DNA of 36,190 nt from Ottowia sp. (GTDB lineage: Bacteria; Pseudomonadota; Gammaproteobacteria; Burkholderiales; Burkholderiaceae), in the NCBI GenBank assembly GCA_020853585.1, contig JADYYQ010000052.1, positions 1-36,190 of the forward strand, in the 5' to 3' direction. Made by a program: the position numbers and the translations under genes. Numbering within the stretch: the first letter of the stretch is position 1; every line of letters begins with the position of its first letter. Positions 1-8,957 of this stretch are shown one piece after another. The notes beneath the pieces were generated by a model. The model was not told where the DNA came from, did not search any database, and was given only the letters and a program-made list of their open reading frames with translations.

Positions 1-90
1 GCCGATTTTTATTTCTTCCGCGCCGACTAAGCCCCCCGAGCCCGCTAAGGCTGTAGCTAAAAATAAGGGGATTAGTGATGTTTTTTTCAT
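1..90 (-). CDS. Exported protein, N-terminal fragment (probable periplasmic solute-binding protein)
   Basis: Thirty codons are visible before the gene leaves the window. They begin at an ATG (complement of 88-90) with an AGGA-type ribosome binding site at 97-100. The peptide has a two-Lys start, a hydrophobic core rich in Leu and Ala, and small residues before an acidic run ending EEIKIG, so it is a clear Sec signal peptide. An EIKIG-like start of the mature chain is common in branched-chain amino acid (LivJ-type) and related ABC substrate-binding proteins, which is the best guess. It lies downstream of metH on the same strand, 114 bases after the metH stop. The function beyond export is inference. 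Confidence 0.55.
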   Translation of the reverse strand, partial: MKKTSLIPLFLATALAGSGGLVGAEEIKIG

Positions 91-204
91 GGTCATTCCT
101 AGTCTTATGTATGTAAATTAATGCTAATAGTAGAGAACTATCGATGGGCTGCATTTTACAGCGGATACGGTTGTCCTCTTGAATCAGTGAAAGTTAGATC
201 ATTA

Positions 205-2949
205 TTATTCTAATAAAGAAGCAAGTGCGCGTTGTACTTCTGTTTGTGTGCGCCCGCTGCGCTGGGCTAAATCACTGATTTGATCAGGCGCAATTTTCCC
301 AATAGTGAAGTATTGCGAATCTGGATGGGAAAAATAAAATCCTGATACAGAGGCCGCGGGGGTCATTGCCAATGACTCGGTTAACTCTAAACCCAGTTCG
401 GTGCAGTCTAGCTGGGTAAAAAGGGCGGCTTTAACAGTATGTTCAGGACAGGCTGGATAGCCGGGTGCGGGACGTATGCCGCGGTAAGCTTCACGAATAA
501 GTGCTGCGCAGTCGAGCGTTTCGTCTGCAGCATAGCCCCAAAATTCTTTGCGTATCTGGGCGTGAAGATATTCAGCGCAGGCTTCGGCTAAGCGATCAGC
601 GAGGGCTTTCATCATGATGGAAGAATAATCATCGTGCGCTTGTTCAAATTGCTCAGCACGTTGGTCACACCCGATACCTGCGGTGACGGCAAATAGACCG
701 ATGTAGTCGGCAATGCCGGTTGATTTAGGCGCGATGTAATCCGCTAGACAACGGTTAGGGACACGCGTCCCGCTTTCGAGCTTGGGTTCGCGCATATTTT
801 GCTGTCGTATTTGATGCCAGGTAAGAGCGATCTGTGTGCGCGTTTCATCGGTGTAAATTTCGATGTCATCATCACCGACGGTATTGGCGGGCCATAGTGC
901 AAATACACCTTTGGCGGTAAGCCAGCGTTCTTCAATAATATGTACTAGCATGGCACGACCATCTGCATAGACTTTACGTGCTGCATCGCCTACTACCTTG
1001 TCGTCGAAAATAGCGGGAAATTTTCCGGCTAGATCCCATGTTTGAAAAAAAGGTGTCCAGTCAATATAGTCGACGAGCGTAGCTAAATCGATATTGTCTA
1101 GCGCATGTCGTCCCATTATGCGCGGCTTGGGTGGTGTGTAATGTGCCCAGTCAATTACATATTTGTTTGCGCGCGCGGCGGCTAAGCTCACCATCGCTTG
1201 CGGTTTTTTATTCGCATGTTGTTCACGAATACGCGCATAGTCACGTTGATGTGCTAGCAAATAGGCCGCAGCGCCTTCTTCGGATAGCAGGCTGGAGACA
1301 ACGCTAACAGAGCGGCTGGCATCGGGGACATAGACAACGGGGCCAGCGTAGTGCGGGGCAATTTTAACGGCGGTGTGTACACGACTTGTGGTGGCGCCAC
1401 CGATTAATAGTGGGATATTGCGTAGGCGAAAATACGCATCACGTTGCATTTCGGTGGCGATATATGTCATTTCCTCAAGCGAGGGGGTAATGAGTCCTGA
1501 TAGACCGATGATGTCGGCATTTTCGGCTTTTGCTTTGGCAAGAATATCGTGACACGACACCATGACGCCCATATTGATCACATCAAAATTGTTGCATTGC
1601 AAAACAACCGTGACAATATTTTTGCCGATATCGTGGACATCGCCTTTGACGGTGGCAATAACGACTTTGCCTTGCGCTTTGATCAGACCATCTGCGCCGG
1701 CTTGATCGCGCTTTTCGGCTTCGATATAGGGCACTAAATGAGCAACGGCTTGTTTCATAACGCGCGCTGATTTCATCACTTGGGGCAAAAACATTTTGCC
1801 TTGCGCAAATAAATCGCCGACCACATTCATGCCATCCATCAGGGGACCTTCAATCACTTCAATGGTGCGTCCTGCGCGGGCTAATACTTCTTGGCGAATT
1901 GCTTCAGTATCTTCAATAATAAAATCGGTGATGCCATGTGTAAGTGCGTGCGTCATGCGTTGGGCAACAGCTTGTGTTCGCCATGCAAGCGTTGTTTCGC
2001 TACGGGTTGTGTGTCCCGCTTTAAATTCGTGAGCGATATCTAATAGGCGATCTGTGGCATCCGGACGGCGATCGAGCACCACATCTTCAACACATTCCCG
2101 CAGTACAGGATCAAGTGTTTGGTAAATGCCGAGTTGCCCGGCGTTGACGATACCCATATCCATGCCGGCGGCAATGGCGTGGTAGAGAAACACGGTATGC
2201 ATGGCTTCGCGGACTTGATCATTGCCGCGAAATGAAAAGCTGACATTGGATACGCCGCCACTGACTTTAGCGTGCGGTAGGTTTTCTTTGATCCAACGTG
2301 TCGCGTCAATAAAATCCACAGCGTAATGATTATGCTCAGCAATACCTGTGGCGATAGCGAAAATGTTTGGATCAAAAATAATATCTTCTGCCGGAAAGCC
2401 GACTTTTTCCACTAATAAATGGTAGCTACGTTGACAAATGGCTTGTTTGCGCGCCAGCGTATCCGCTTGCCCTTGTTCATCAAATGCCATTACGACGGTC
2501 GCTGCGCCGTAACGCCGAATAAGTTTGGCTTGCGTAATAAAGGCAGCTTCGCCTTCTTTGAGCGAAATAGAATTGACGATGGCTTTGCCTTGAATACACC
2601 GCAAGCCTGCTTCAATTACCTCCCACTTTGATGAGTCAATCATGATGGGAATGCGTGCGATATCGGGTTCGGAGGCGATAAGATTAAGAAAGCGCACCAT
2701 GGCTGACTTCGAGTCGAGCATGGCCTCGTCCATATTGATATCAATAATTTGCGCACCGTTTTCAATTTGTTGTCGTGCCACGGTGAGGGCTTGGTCATAC
2801 TGTTCAGCCAGCACCATGCGGGCAAATGCTTTAGAGCCGGTGACATTGGTGCGTTCACCTACATTGACAAAAAGGGTGGTGTGATCAAGTACAAACGGTT
2901 CGAGTCCCGCCAAACACAAAGCTTGCGTTGATAAAGGCCGAGGGCTCAT
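205..2949 (-). CDS. metH: Methionine synthase, pterin-, cobalamin- and activation-domain subunit (MetH part 2)
   Basis: This 914-residue protein is the C-terminal three quarters of cobalamin-dependent methionine synthase, which moves a methyl group from methyltetrahydrofolate through cobalamin to homocysteine. In order it has a pterin-binding domain ([15 protein letters not shown] near the start), a cobalamin cap and B12 domain with the base-off ligand motif [12 protein letters not shown] and a downstream [16 protein letters not shown], and a reactivation domain with [16 protein letters not shown] (S-adenosylmethionine site) and [10 protein letters not shown]. The homocysteine domain is missing because it is encoded by the preceding gene. 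The ATG at 2949 was chosen because it overlaps the upstream TGA as ATGA, which suggests translational coupling. A TTG at 2961 would add four residues. Splitting of MetH is known in several Burkholderiales. Confidence 0.95.
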   Translation of the reverse strand: MSPRPLSTQALCLAGLEPFVLDHTTLFVNVGERTNVTGSKAFARMVLAEQYDQALTVARQQIENGAQIIDINMDEAMLDSKSAMVRFLNLIASEPDIARIPIMIDSSKWEVIEAGLRCIQGKAIVNSISLKEGEAAFITQAKLIRRYGAATVVMAFDEQGQADTLARKQAICQRSYHLLVEKVGFPAEDIIFDPNIFAIATGIAEHNHYAVDFIDATRWIKENLPHAKVSGGVSNVSFSFRGNDQVREAMHTVFLYHAIAAGMDMGIVNAGQLGIYQTLDPVLRECVEDVVLDRRPDATDRLLDIAHEFKAGHTTRSETTLAWRTQAVAQRMTHALTHGITDFIIEDTEAIRQEVLARAGRTIEVIEGPLMDGMNVVGDLFAQGKMFLPQVMKSARVMKQAVAHLVPYIEAEKRDQAGADGLIKAQGKVVIATVKGDVHDIGKNIVTVVLQCNNFDVINMGVMVSCHDILAKAKAENADIIGLSGLITPSLEEMTYIATEMQRDAYFRLRNIPLLIGGATTSRVHTAVKIAPHYAGPVVYVPDASRSVSVVSSLLSEEGAAAYLLAHQRDYARIREQHANKKPQAMVSLAAARANKYVIDWAHYTPPKPRIMGRHALDNIDLATLVDYIDWTPFFQTWDLAGKFPAIFDDKVVGDAARKVYADGRAMLVHIIEERWLTAKGVFALWPANTVGDDDIEIYTDETRTQIALTWHQIRQQNMREPKLESGTRVPNRCLADYIAPKSTGIADYIGLFAVTAGIGCDQRAEQFEQAHDDYSSIMMKALADRLAEACAEYLHAQIRKEFWGYAADETLDCAALIREAYRGIRPAPGYPACPEHTVKAALFTQLDCTELGLELTESLAMTPAASVSGFYFSHPDSQYFTIGKIAPDQISDLAQRSGRTQTEVQRALASLLE

Positions 2950-4001
2950 TGTGAAATCCAAGTACGGGGTTTTTTGTTGGCGATTGCAGCAGCGATGGCG
3001 GCAATATGTTCAGGGGTTGTGCCGCAACAGCCACCGACGACATTCACTAAGCCACTGTTGGCAAATTCTTCAATTAAGCTGGCAGTGATGGCGGGTGTTT
3101 CATCAAAGCCGGTATCGCTCATCGGATTAGGTAGGCCGGCATTGGGATAGCAGGCAATGGCGGTATCACAGACACGCGCGAGTTCGGCAATGTAAGGACG
3201 CATTAAGCTGGCCCCTAAAGCGCAATTTAATCCAAAAGTAATGGGACGCGCATGGCGTAAGGAATACCAGAATGCTTCAACGGTTTGCCCAGATAAAATA
3301 CGTCCCGATGCATCGGTGACGGTACCGGAAATCATCACCGGTACTCGCTCACCGCTTTCTTCAAAAAGCTCATCAATGGCAAATAATGCGGCTTTGGCAT
3401 TTAAGGTGTCGAAGATGGTTTCGACCAGCAGCAAGTCGCACCCCCCTTCGAGCAAGGCTTTACTTTGGATGTAATACGCCTTACGCAAGGCTTCAAAAGA
3501 AACATTACGTGCACCCGGATCATTGACATCGGGAGACATGCTGGCTGTTTTGGGGGTGGGGCCTAATGCGCCAGCAACAAAGCGAGGCTTTTCCGGTGTA
3601 CTGTACTTTGCACATGCGGCGCGGGCCAATTGGGCGGCGCATACATTCATCTCAACTACCCACTCTTCCATTTGATAATCGGCTTGGGCAATACTGGTTG
3701 CACCAAATGTATTGGTTTCAATCACATCGGCACCGGCTGCTAAATATTCTTCGTGAATCGTACGAATGATGTGCGCTTGCGTGAGAGTAAGGAGTTCGTT
3801 ATTTCCTTTCACATCGACTGGATGCTGCGCAAAACGGGCTTCGCTTGGATCGTGATTGGGCTTGGCGCCACGGTATTGTTGTTCCGATAAACGATAACGT
3901 TGGATCATGGTGCCCATCGCACCATCCAGTATCAAAATACGTTCTTTGAGTAAAGCTGGAAATGACGCGGCGCGTGTGTAGTGCAAAGATAAATCAGGCA
4001 T
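2946..4001 (-). CDS. metH: Methionine synthase, homocysteine-binding subunit (MetH part 1)
   Basis: This 351-residue homocysteine S-methyltransferase domain protein corresponds to the first domain of full-length MetH. Visible signatures are DGAMGTMIQ near the N terminus, ETNTFGAT, and the three zinc-ligand cysteines in GLNCALGA and [10 protein letters not shown]. It should activate homocysteine as a zinc thiolate for the cobalamin subunit encoded immediately downstream, whose ATG overlaps this TGA. The start is placed at ATG 4001 (MPDLSLHY). An upstream TTG at 4037 would add twelve residues that look non-conserved, and neither start has a strong ribosome binding site. I looked for a cobalamin or SAH riboswitch upstream and did not recognise one. 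Confidence 0.93.
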   Translation of the reverse strand: MPDLSLHYTRAASFPALLKERILILDGAMGTMIQRYRLSEQQYRGAKPNHDPSEARFAQHPVDVKGNNELLTLTQAHIIRTIHEEYLAAGADVIETNTFGATSIAQADYQMEEWVVEMNVCAAQLARAACAKYSTPEKPRFVAGALGPTPKTASMSPDVNDPGARNVSFEALRKAYYIQSKALLEGGCDLLLVETIFDTLNAKAALFAIDELFEESGERVPVMISGTVTDASGRILSGQTVEAFWYSLRHARPITFGLNCALGASLMRPYIAELARVCDTAIACYPNAGLPNPMSDTGFDETPAITASLIEEFANSGLVNVVGGCCGTTPEHIAAIAAAIANKKPRTWISQ

Positions 4002-4395
4002 GGTGTAAGCGCGCGGGTTGCGTGAGATTAAGAGCAAGTAAGGGGCTATTTTACGCGTGGCCCTTATGTGAGTCGGGGCGTTGGCTTAAATAAATTTTTC
4101 TGACAATAAAGCGGAGGGTACTAAAAATACACTTTCCTCATATGACTTGGGTGGTTTTTTGTGAGTGCGCGATAAGCGCAACGTGATGACAACGTATGGT
4201 TAATGTGTGAGTACGACGTGAGCATCGTGATGTGCGCGGGGTGTTTTTATCAGTGCATGTTGCTTTCAATGGCGTGGCTGCGGTCTTTTTTATAGCGTTT
4301 TTGATAAAGGGGCGCACGGCATTTTGGTATTGGGTTACGGGGATCATTATTTTAGTGGTAACCGATATAAATGACATGTGCGCTGTGCCTCGGCA
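4002..4395. other. Stretch without a convincing gene
   Basis: About 390 bases lie between the metH start and the autotransporter stop, both genes being on the minus strand. A 79-codon minus frame (4138-4377) has no ribosome binding site and unlikely composition. On the plus strand a 55-codon frame from GTG 4232 to TAG 4399 encodes two hydrophobic segments separated by IKGRTAFWYW, but it also lacks a good start signal. The metH promoter should lie here. I see no convincing hairpin terminator for the autotransporter. Confidence 0.4.
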
Positions 4396-7218
4396 TTAGA
4401 AAACAAGTTTAAAACTGGCTATACCTGTATGGGTGTATTCGTAACGTTTAAAGATACCTAGATAATCGATAAAGATACGTGCATTTTTAGCCACATCAAT
4501 ATCGATGCCTAAGCCTAATAAACTGCGCCAACGTCCCATGTCCGGTGAAGTAGCGCTAAAAGCGGGCAAATTAGCGAAAGCGGCAAAAGAGGTGTCGAGA
4601 TTGATTTGCTTGTCCCAAAGTTCGTAACCAAACCCGACACTGGCGCGGGGTGCAATGCGTCGCCCATTGATCATGTCAATATGTTTGATTTCAAAGTTAG
4701 CTTGCGCTTCGAGGTTGTTAAGTCGCGCACTGCCCACTTGCAGATTAAGGTTGCCCGCACCACTTTCAGTGTAGGCGTTGGTGTGGCTATGCAAGTAGGC
4801 AAGTCCTAAGCTGGGTGTCATATGGAGATCGCCCTGATGCAAACGGTAACCGGTTGATAGACGGGTGCCAAAAAAGCGTAGTGTTGAATCCGCATTTGCA
4901 GTGAGATTTGTGCTGCTTGAGATGGGAATATTTCGGCGATTATGGGTGAGCGCGCGTCCCGCATTGATTTGTCCGCGTACATACCAGTTCTCATTATTGT
5001 AGGCACCATACAGGGCTAACGCTAAGGTGTCTGCTTTGGTTTGCGCTTGATTTTGCTGCCAGTCTAATACACTGTGTTGCGTATTAAGCGCCATACCCAG
5101 GCGCCAACTATCTATGGCGCGGTCAAAGCCGATGCTTAAGCCTGAAGCGCCACTGCGATAACTATTGCTTGCCTCATGTTCACTGCGTTGCCCCCAACTG
5201 CCCATGACTTGTGCCCACGCTCCCCAAGGGGTGGCTTTAGCGAAATGATGTGCGGGTAAATCATTTTCGAGCGAGGCGAGTAACGATGTGGCGGTTTGTT
5301 CTGTTTGTGCGCTACGGGTTGCCATGTTTAAGCGTTGATCTAACTGTGTACCGAAAGCCTGGATGTGACCTTGAAGTGCGCTATACCCGCCGGTCAGTGT
5401 TTCACCTTGAATGGCTTGTAACATCGATGCGGCTTGGGCGATTGTCTGCGCTTGCAGCATATTGATGGCATAAGCACCTAACTCTCCAGTAAGTGCAGAG
5501 GGAGAAATACTATCGAGTGCGTGGGCGACACCTTGCGTATTCACAGAGCTACCCGCAGCCTGTGCAAAAGTTAAGGCTGAGCGTTGAACGATAAGATTTA
5601 ATTGCGTTGGACTGCTAAAGGTAAGTTGATAGTTATAGAAAGGTAAGCTGGTTTGCCCCAATACATTGCCGCTGATGGCTGGGGTGCCATTCACATAAAT
5701 CGGCGTACCGGTTATTGCCACGGGTTGTGCCACGCTACTTTGTCCTGGGGCTAGGTGAGCAGCAATTTGATTGCCTCCGAGTACATTAACCGCACCATTG
5801 ATATTGAAGGTGCGAGCCTGTAGTAGTGGGCGTTGATTCACCGCAATGTTGTAAGTTAAATTACTTCCCGCTGCGAGGCTCACAATACCTTTTGCGGTAC
5901 TGCCGTACTGTGCACCGGGTTGGAGTTGCCAAGTGCCTGCTTGAATCGTGGTGTTATCTTGATAGCCGCTTGAGTTTCCTCCTTGCTGCCACGTGCCCGT
6001 ACCTTGCTTGATAATTTGGTTGGGTTCTATTTGGCTTGTGACGCTATTAAGTCCCCCGCCATCACTCGCAACGCCGTCTTGCATATCAATCAATGTATTT
6101 GCTTCGGTATTCAGTATTAATGTGGCGGGTCCGATAGACGCTTGCGGTTGATTTAGAAAAGCCCTTAAATCGGCAGCGCTTAAATATATCGCTTCATATC
6201 GTATGCCGAGTGCATCACTGACACGATTACCTTGAAAAAGCACAGGCGTGCTGGGATCCGTGGCAGTAATGGTCACCGCGGAATTATCAAGAAAGATAGC
6301 GCCCCCTTGGGCCGTACTATTTGGGGCATTGACTTGATTATTTAAGAATTGCGGATTCACCAACATGACATTTGCTTCAAGAGGTAATGCAAGCGCACCA
6401 CCATAAGCGTTGTTCCCGCTGCTTGCTGTGTTGGTTACGCTGTTATTTATGAAAGTGGCGGGCGCATTAAAAATAGCGGTGGAATTAAGATTAGTCGAAG
6501 GGGCTTTAATCGCGATAGCGATTGCGCCTGCCATAGCCAAACCGCCACCCGACGCGTTAACGACATTACCGCTAAAAGAAGAAGGTTGGTTAAATGTAAG
6601 TACCGAGCCAGAACTAATTAACGCCCCTCCCACCGCGATACTTGGATTTCCTAATGTGCCCGTACCATTTACTACGTTATTGCTAAATATGACTGAGCCG
6701 TTAAAGGTGAGTGCCGACTGATAGTTCACCAGTGCCCCCCCTACGGCCACATGGGCATCGTTAATGGCATTGTTTGTGAATGTGGCATTGCCGTTAAAAA
6801 TAACAGTGCTATTGCCCGTTGCCATAGTGGGTGGCGAGATCATCAGCGCAGTGCCTAGTGCGACGCCTCCTTGCATAGGGTCAGGGGAAATGATGGCGCT
6901 ATCGAAAATAAAATTGCCATTCCATATGATGATCGGGTTAGCGCTATTGCCTCCTGTCGCGAACAGCGCTTGATTACTTCCTGCGCCGCTGAAGGTAATC
7001 GCTGAATTTGTTGGATTATTGATGGTTAAGTTGTAATTTAAATCGAGCAAGGTGCCCCAATTAATGGGCGTCGCTGTCATACTAATAACGGTTTCTTGAT
7101 TGGTAATGGCTGTTTGTAGGTCAATAAAACTATTCGCCGATATATCCGCCCAAGCAACAGCGGCGCTTAAACTGACTGCTAGGGTAGATACGCCATATCT
7201 GATTAACGCTAGAGTCAT
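4396..7218 (-). CDS. Classical (type Va) autotransporter with Pmp-like passenger repeats
   Basis: The protein has 940 residues. A signal peptide (about 1-24, ending AVAWA) precedes a passenger of beta-helix character (about 25-620) and a C-terminal outer-membrane barrel (about 663-940) that ends in a terminal Phe (SFKLVF). The passenger has FxxN motifs at 141, 147, 178, 215, 256, 291 and 328, alternating with GGAL or GGAI at 160, 197, 273 and 305, which is the hallmark of chlamydial polymorphic membrane protein repeats. The second half has the asparagine- and glycine-rich GTWQxQPG style seen in other autotransporters. GGAG at 7226-7229 sits seven bases before the ATG. It stands alone, with no secretion partner needed. 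A role in adhesion to host or other cells is inference from the architecture; the ligand is unknown. Confidence 0.9.
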   Translation of the reverse strand: MTLALIRYGVSTLAVSLSAAVAWADISANSFIDLQTAITNQETVISMTATPINWGTLLDLNYNLTINNPTNSAITFSGAGSNQALFATGGNSANPIIIWNGNFIFDSAIISPDPMQGGVALGTALMISPPTMATGNSTVIFNGNATFTNNAINDAHVAVGGALVNYQSALTFNGSVIFSNNVVNGTGTLGNPSIAVGGALISSGSVLTFNQPSSFSGNVVNASGGGLAMAGAIAIAIKAPSTNLNSTAIFNAPATFINNSVTNTASSGNNAYGGALALPLEANVMLVNPQFLNNQVNAPNSTAQGGAIFLDNSAVTITATDPSTPVLFQGNRVSDALGIRYEAIYLSAADLRAFLNQPQASIGPATLILNTEANTLIDMQDGVASDGGGLNSVTSQIEPNQIIKQGTGTWQQGGNSSGYQDNTTIQAGTWQLQPGAQYGSTAKGIVSLAAGSNLTYNIAVNQRPLLQARTFNINGAVNVLGGNQIAAHLAPGQSSVAQPVAITGTPIYVNGTPAISGNVLGQTSLPFYNYQLTFSSPTQLNLIVQRSALTFAQAAGSSVNTQGVAHALDSISPSALTGELGAYAINMLQAQTIAQAASMLQAIQGETLTGGYSALQGHIQAFGTQLDQRLNMATRSAQTEQTATSLLASLENDLPAHHFAKATPWGAWAQVMGSWGQRSEHEASNSYRSGASGLSIGFDRAIDSWRLGMALNTQHSVLDWQQNQAQTKADTLALALYGAYNNENWYVRGQINAGRALTHNRRNIPISSSTNLTANADSTLRFFGTRLSTGYRLHQGDLHMTPSLGLAYLHSHTNAYTESGAGNLNLQVGSARLNNLEAQANFEIKHIDMINGRRIAPRASVGFGYELWDKQINLDTSFAAFANLPAFSATSPDMGRWRSLLGLGIDIDVAKNARIFIDYLGIFKRYEYTHTGIASFKLVF

Positions 7219-7623
7219 TGCTAATCTCCACTCGATTTTGTGTTTACTTACTATTGGAATGCATGTGTTAGCGCTAAAGCAGACTGCTTTTTTACGGCTT
7301 AGGTGAACATTGTTTGCTGAGAATGGCTATAGTTGACCATGGTTTGCTGCTTGTTTTTATCTTGCCGAAATTCTCAGCGTGTATCGTATCATCCGAAGCA
7401 GTTTATGTAGCTCTTATTACTGTAATAAAACCATTTTCTGTAACACCTGCCCCCAGGGATGAGGTTCATATACAATGACGCGATTTTTCGGGGTCAACAA
7501 CAAAGAAAGGCGAGCGGCGTTTGCTGACCGCCAGTGCATCGTGTATAGGGACCATCCCACCCGTTGCAGCCTGTGTTCATGGCGGCGCCGCGATGTGTAT
7601 TGCAAAGGGAGTGAGGTCGCCAG
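7219..7623. other. Divergent intergenic region between autotransporter and dksA
   Basis: About 400 bases separate the autotransporter start (minus) from dksA (plus), so promoters for both should lie here. I see a perfect palindrome at 7414-7428, a TACAAT that could be a -10 for dksA at 7471-7476 (no good -35 at the expected distance), and a 10-base self-complementary GC box at 7582-7591. An 82-codon minus frame that runs into dksA looks like a shadow. Confidence 0.4.
7414..7428. promoter_or_regulatory. Perfect 7-1-7 inverted repeat, operator candidate
   Basis: TTATTAC and GTAATAA flank a single T. The two seven-base arms are exact reverse complements. The site lies between the divergent autotransporter and dksA genes, about 196 bases before the autotransporter ATG. 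It is the size and shape of a dimeric repressor site, but it is AT-rich and could occur by chance. The regulator is unknown. Confidence 0.3.
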
Positions 7624-8043
7624 ATGAGTAGCAAAAAAATACTTACCGAGACAGAAATTTTGCAAATGGATGAACAGAGCTACATGAACGAAGCGCAGCT
7701 TGAGTTTTTCAAGCTTCGTTTACAGCAGCTGCGTGAAGACATTCTTAAAAATGCCGACCTAACGACTGAGCATTTGCGCGAGACAGTTATCGTGCCTGAT
7801 CCAGCTGATCGGGCTACGATTGAGGAGGAACATGCCCTTGAGTTGCGTACACGAGATCGTGAGCGCAAATTGCTTAAAAAAGTAGAGCAGTCCTTGGTCC
7901 GCATTGAAAATGGGGAATATGGCTGGTGCGAGGAGACAGGCGAGCCTATTGGTGTACAGCGACTGATTGCTCGGCCTACCGCTACTTTATCGCTCGAGGC
8001 ACAGCAGCGCCGAGAACTACGACAAAAATTGTTCGGTAACTAA
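7624..8043 (+). CDS. dksA: RNA polymerase-binding transcription factor DksA
   Basis: This 139-residue DksA/TraR-family protein binds in the secondary channel of RNA polymerase and, with ppGpp, controls rRNA and amino acid biosynthesis promoters. The coiled-coil tip motif DPADRA (Asp59, Asp62, Ala64) is intact. The C-terminal zinc finger is degenerate: Cys102 remains in WCEETGEPIG, but the other three ligand positions are Thr105, Ser123 and Ala126. This non-zinc form is known in alpha- and betaproteobacterial DksA. GAGG at 7613-7616 precedes the ATG by seven bases. An extra N-terminal ATG-proximal stretch of about 20 residues (to Met21) looks variable, so a shorter start is possible. It is followed by a hairpin at 8116-8143 and then hslVU. 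Confidence 0.95.
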   Translation: MSSKKILTETEILQMDEQSYMNEAQLEFFKLRLQQLREDILKNADLTTEHLRETVIVPDPADRATIEEEHALELRTRDRERKLLKKVEQSLVRIENGEYGWCEETGEPIGVQRLIARPTATLSLEAQQRRELRQKLFGN

Positions 8044-8417
8044 GTCGTCGGCTTTAAATTTTTTTGTTATACGCGTTATTTGTATTTTTCACGCGCTAGG
8101 GCTTGTTTTTAGATTGGCAGTGGGCCGCGTGTGCGGCCCTGCCTTGTGTAGTGAAATAATTTGAGAAGGCTGTCTGTCGTATTCCACTCTAAAATGCACT
8201 GTTCACGGCGTATTTTTTGGCGCTTGTTAACAACATAAGCAAATAAGCGTCTTATCCCTAATAAAATGCGGCATGGTAGATAAATTGATCATGTACCGTA
8301 GCCTTCACTTTGTGATGGTACGGGTTGCCTGATCATTTTTGTAAGTATGCTTGTTGTTAAATGTATATTATTGGTTTTAATTAAAATTAATTTGTATTTG
8401 TAACGATAGGAAATCCT
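8044..8417. other. Intergenic region dksA-hslV
   Basis: About 370 bases without a credible gene. It contains the GC-rich hairpin at 8116-8143, a TTGTTAACAA palindrome near 8225, and a pair of TGATCA boxes with GTACC/GGTAC arms between about 8286 and 8336. The hslV promoter should be near the end. I could not identify a convincing sigma-32 or sigma-70 promoter by eye. Confidence 0.4.
8116..8143 (+). terminator. GC-rich hairpin after dksA, possible terminator
   Basis: GGGCCGC (8122-8128) pairs perfectly with GCGGCCC (8133-8139) around a GTGT loop, and the outer GGCA/TGCC arms add four pairs across a two-base bulge. It begins 73 bases after the dksA stop. There is no clean U-tract after it, so it may be a weak or factor-assisted terminator or an mRNA-stabilising stem. 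Confidence 0.45.
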
Positions 8418-8957
8418 ATGGACCAATTTCATGGCACAACCATTGTTTGTGTGCGCCGTGGTCAGCAAGTTGCTTTGGGTGGCGATGGCCAAGTTACCTT
8501 AGGTAATCTGGTGATGAAGGGAAGTGCGCGAAAAGTGCGGCGTATTTACCAAGATAAAGTACTCGTTGGTTTTGCTGGAAGCACTGCAGACGCGTTTTCT
8601 TTGCTTGATCGCTTTGAATCAAAGTTGGAAAAACATCAAGGTAATTTAATGCGTTCTGCGGTTGAGCTAGCGCGTGATTGGCGTACAGATCGTATTTTGC
8701 GGCGTTTAGAGGCGATGTTGATTACAGCTGATGCGCAGAGTACCTTAGTGATTACCGGGAATGGTGATGTGCTTGATCCCGAAGAAGGTATTGCAGCGAT
8801 TGGTTCAGGAGGCGCATATGCGCAAGCTGCGGCCCGTGCTTTATACAATCATACCGAATTAGATGCGCGCACCATTGTTGAAAACGCATTAGGCATTGCT
8901 GGCGATCTATGTATTTATACCAATAAAGAATTGGTTATTGAAACGCTAGGAGCCTAA
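8418..8957 (+). CDS. hslV: ATP-dependent protease peptidase subunit HslV (ClpQ)
   Basis: This 179-residue proteasome-type threonine peptidase forms the HslV dodecamer that degrades proteins unfolded by HslU. The catalytic nucleophile is Thr7, exposed by removal of the short pro-sequence [35 protein letters not shown] and [15 protein letters not shown] are family signatures. A six-residue pro-sequence is usual in Burkholderiales, whereas E. coli has only Met. AGGA at 8408-8411 precedes the ATG. The stop codon abuts the hslU start codon, so the two subunits are co-translated. Confidence 0.97.
   Translation: MDQFHGTTIVCVRRGQQVALGGDGQVTLGNLVMKGSARKVRRIYQDKVLVGFAGSTADAFSLLDRFESKLEKHQGNLMRSAVELARDWRTDRILRRLEAMLITADAQSTLVITGNGDVLDPEEGIAAIGSGGAYAQAAARALYNHTELDARTIVENALGIAGDLCIYTNKELVIETLGA

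Noticed and set aside
4002-4137. Cobalamin or SAH riboswitch before metH
   Set aside because: No B12-box-like or SAH-type conserved core was found by eye; a covariance search would settle it.
6410-6721. Plus-strand hydrophobic 103-codon frame
   Set aside because: It is antisense to the autotransporter passenger repeats, where Gly/Asn/Thr codons read backwards give hydrophobic residues; no start signal.
7417-7665. 82-codon minus frame before dksA
   Set aside because: Overlaps the dksA start and has shadow-like composition without a start signal.
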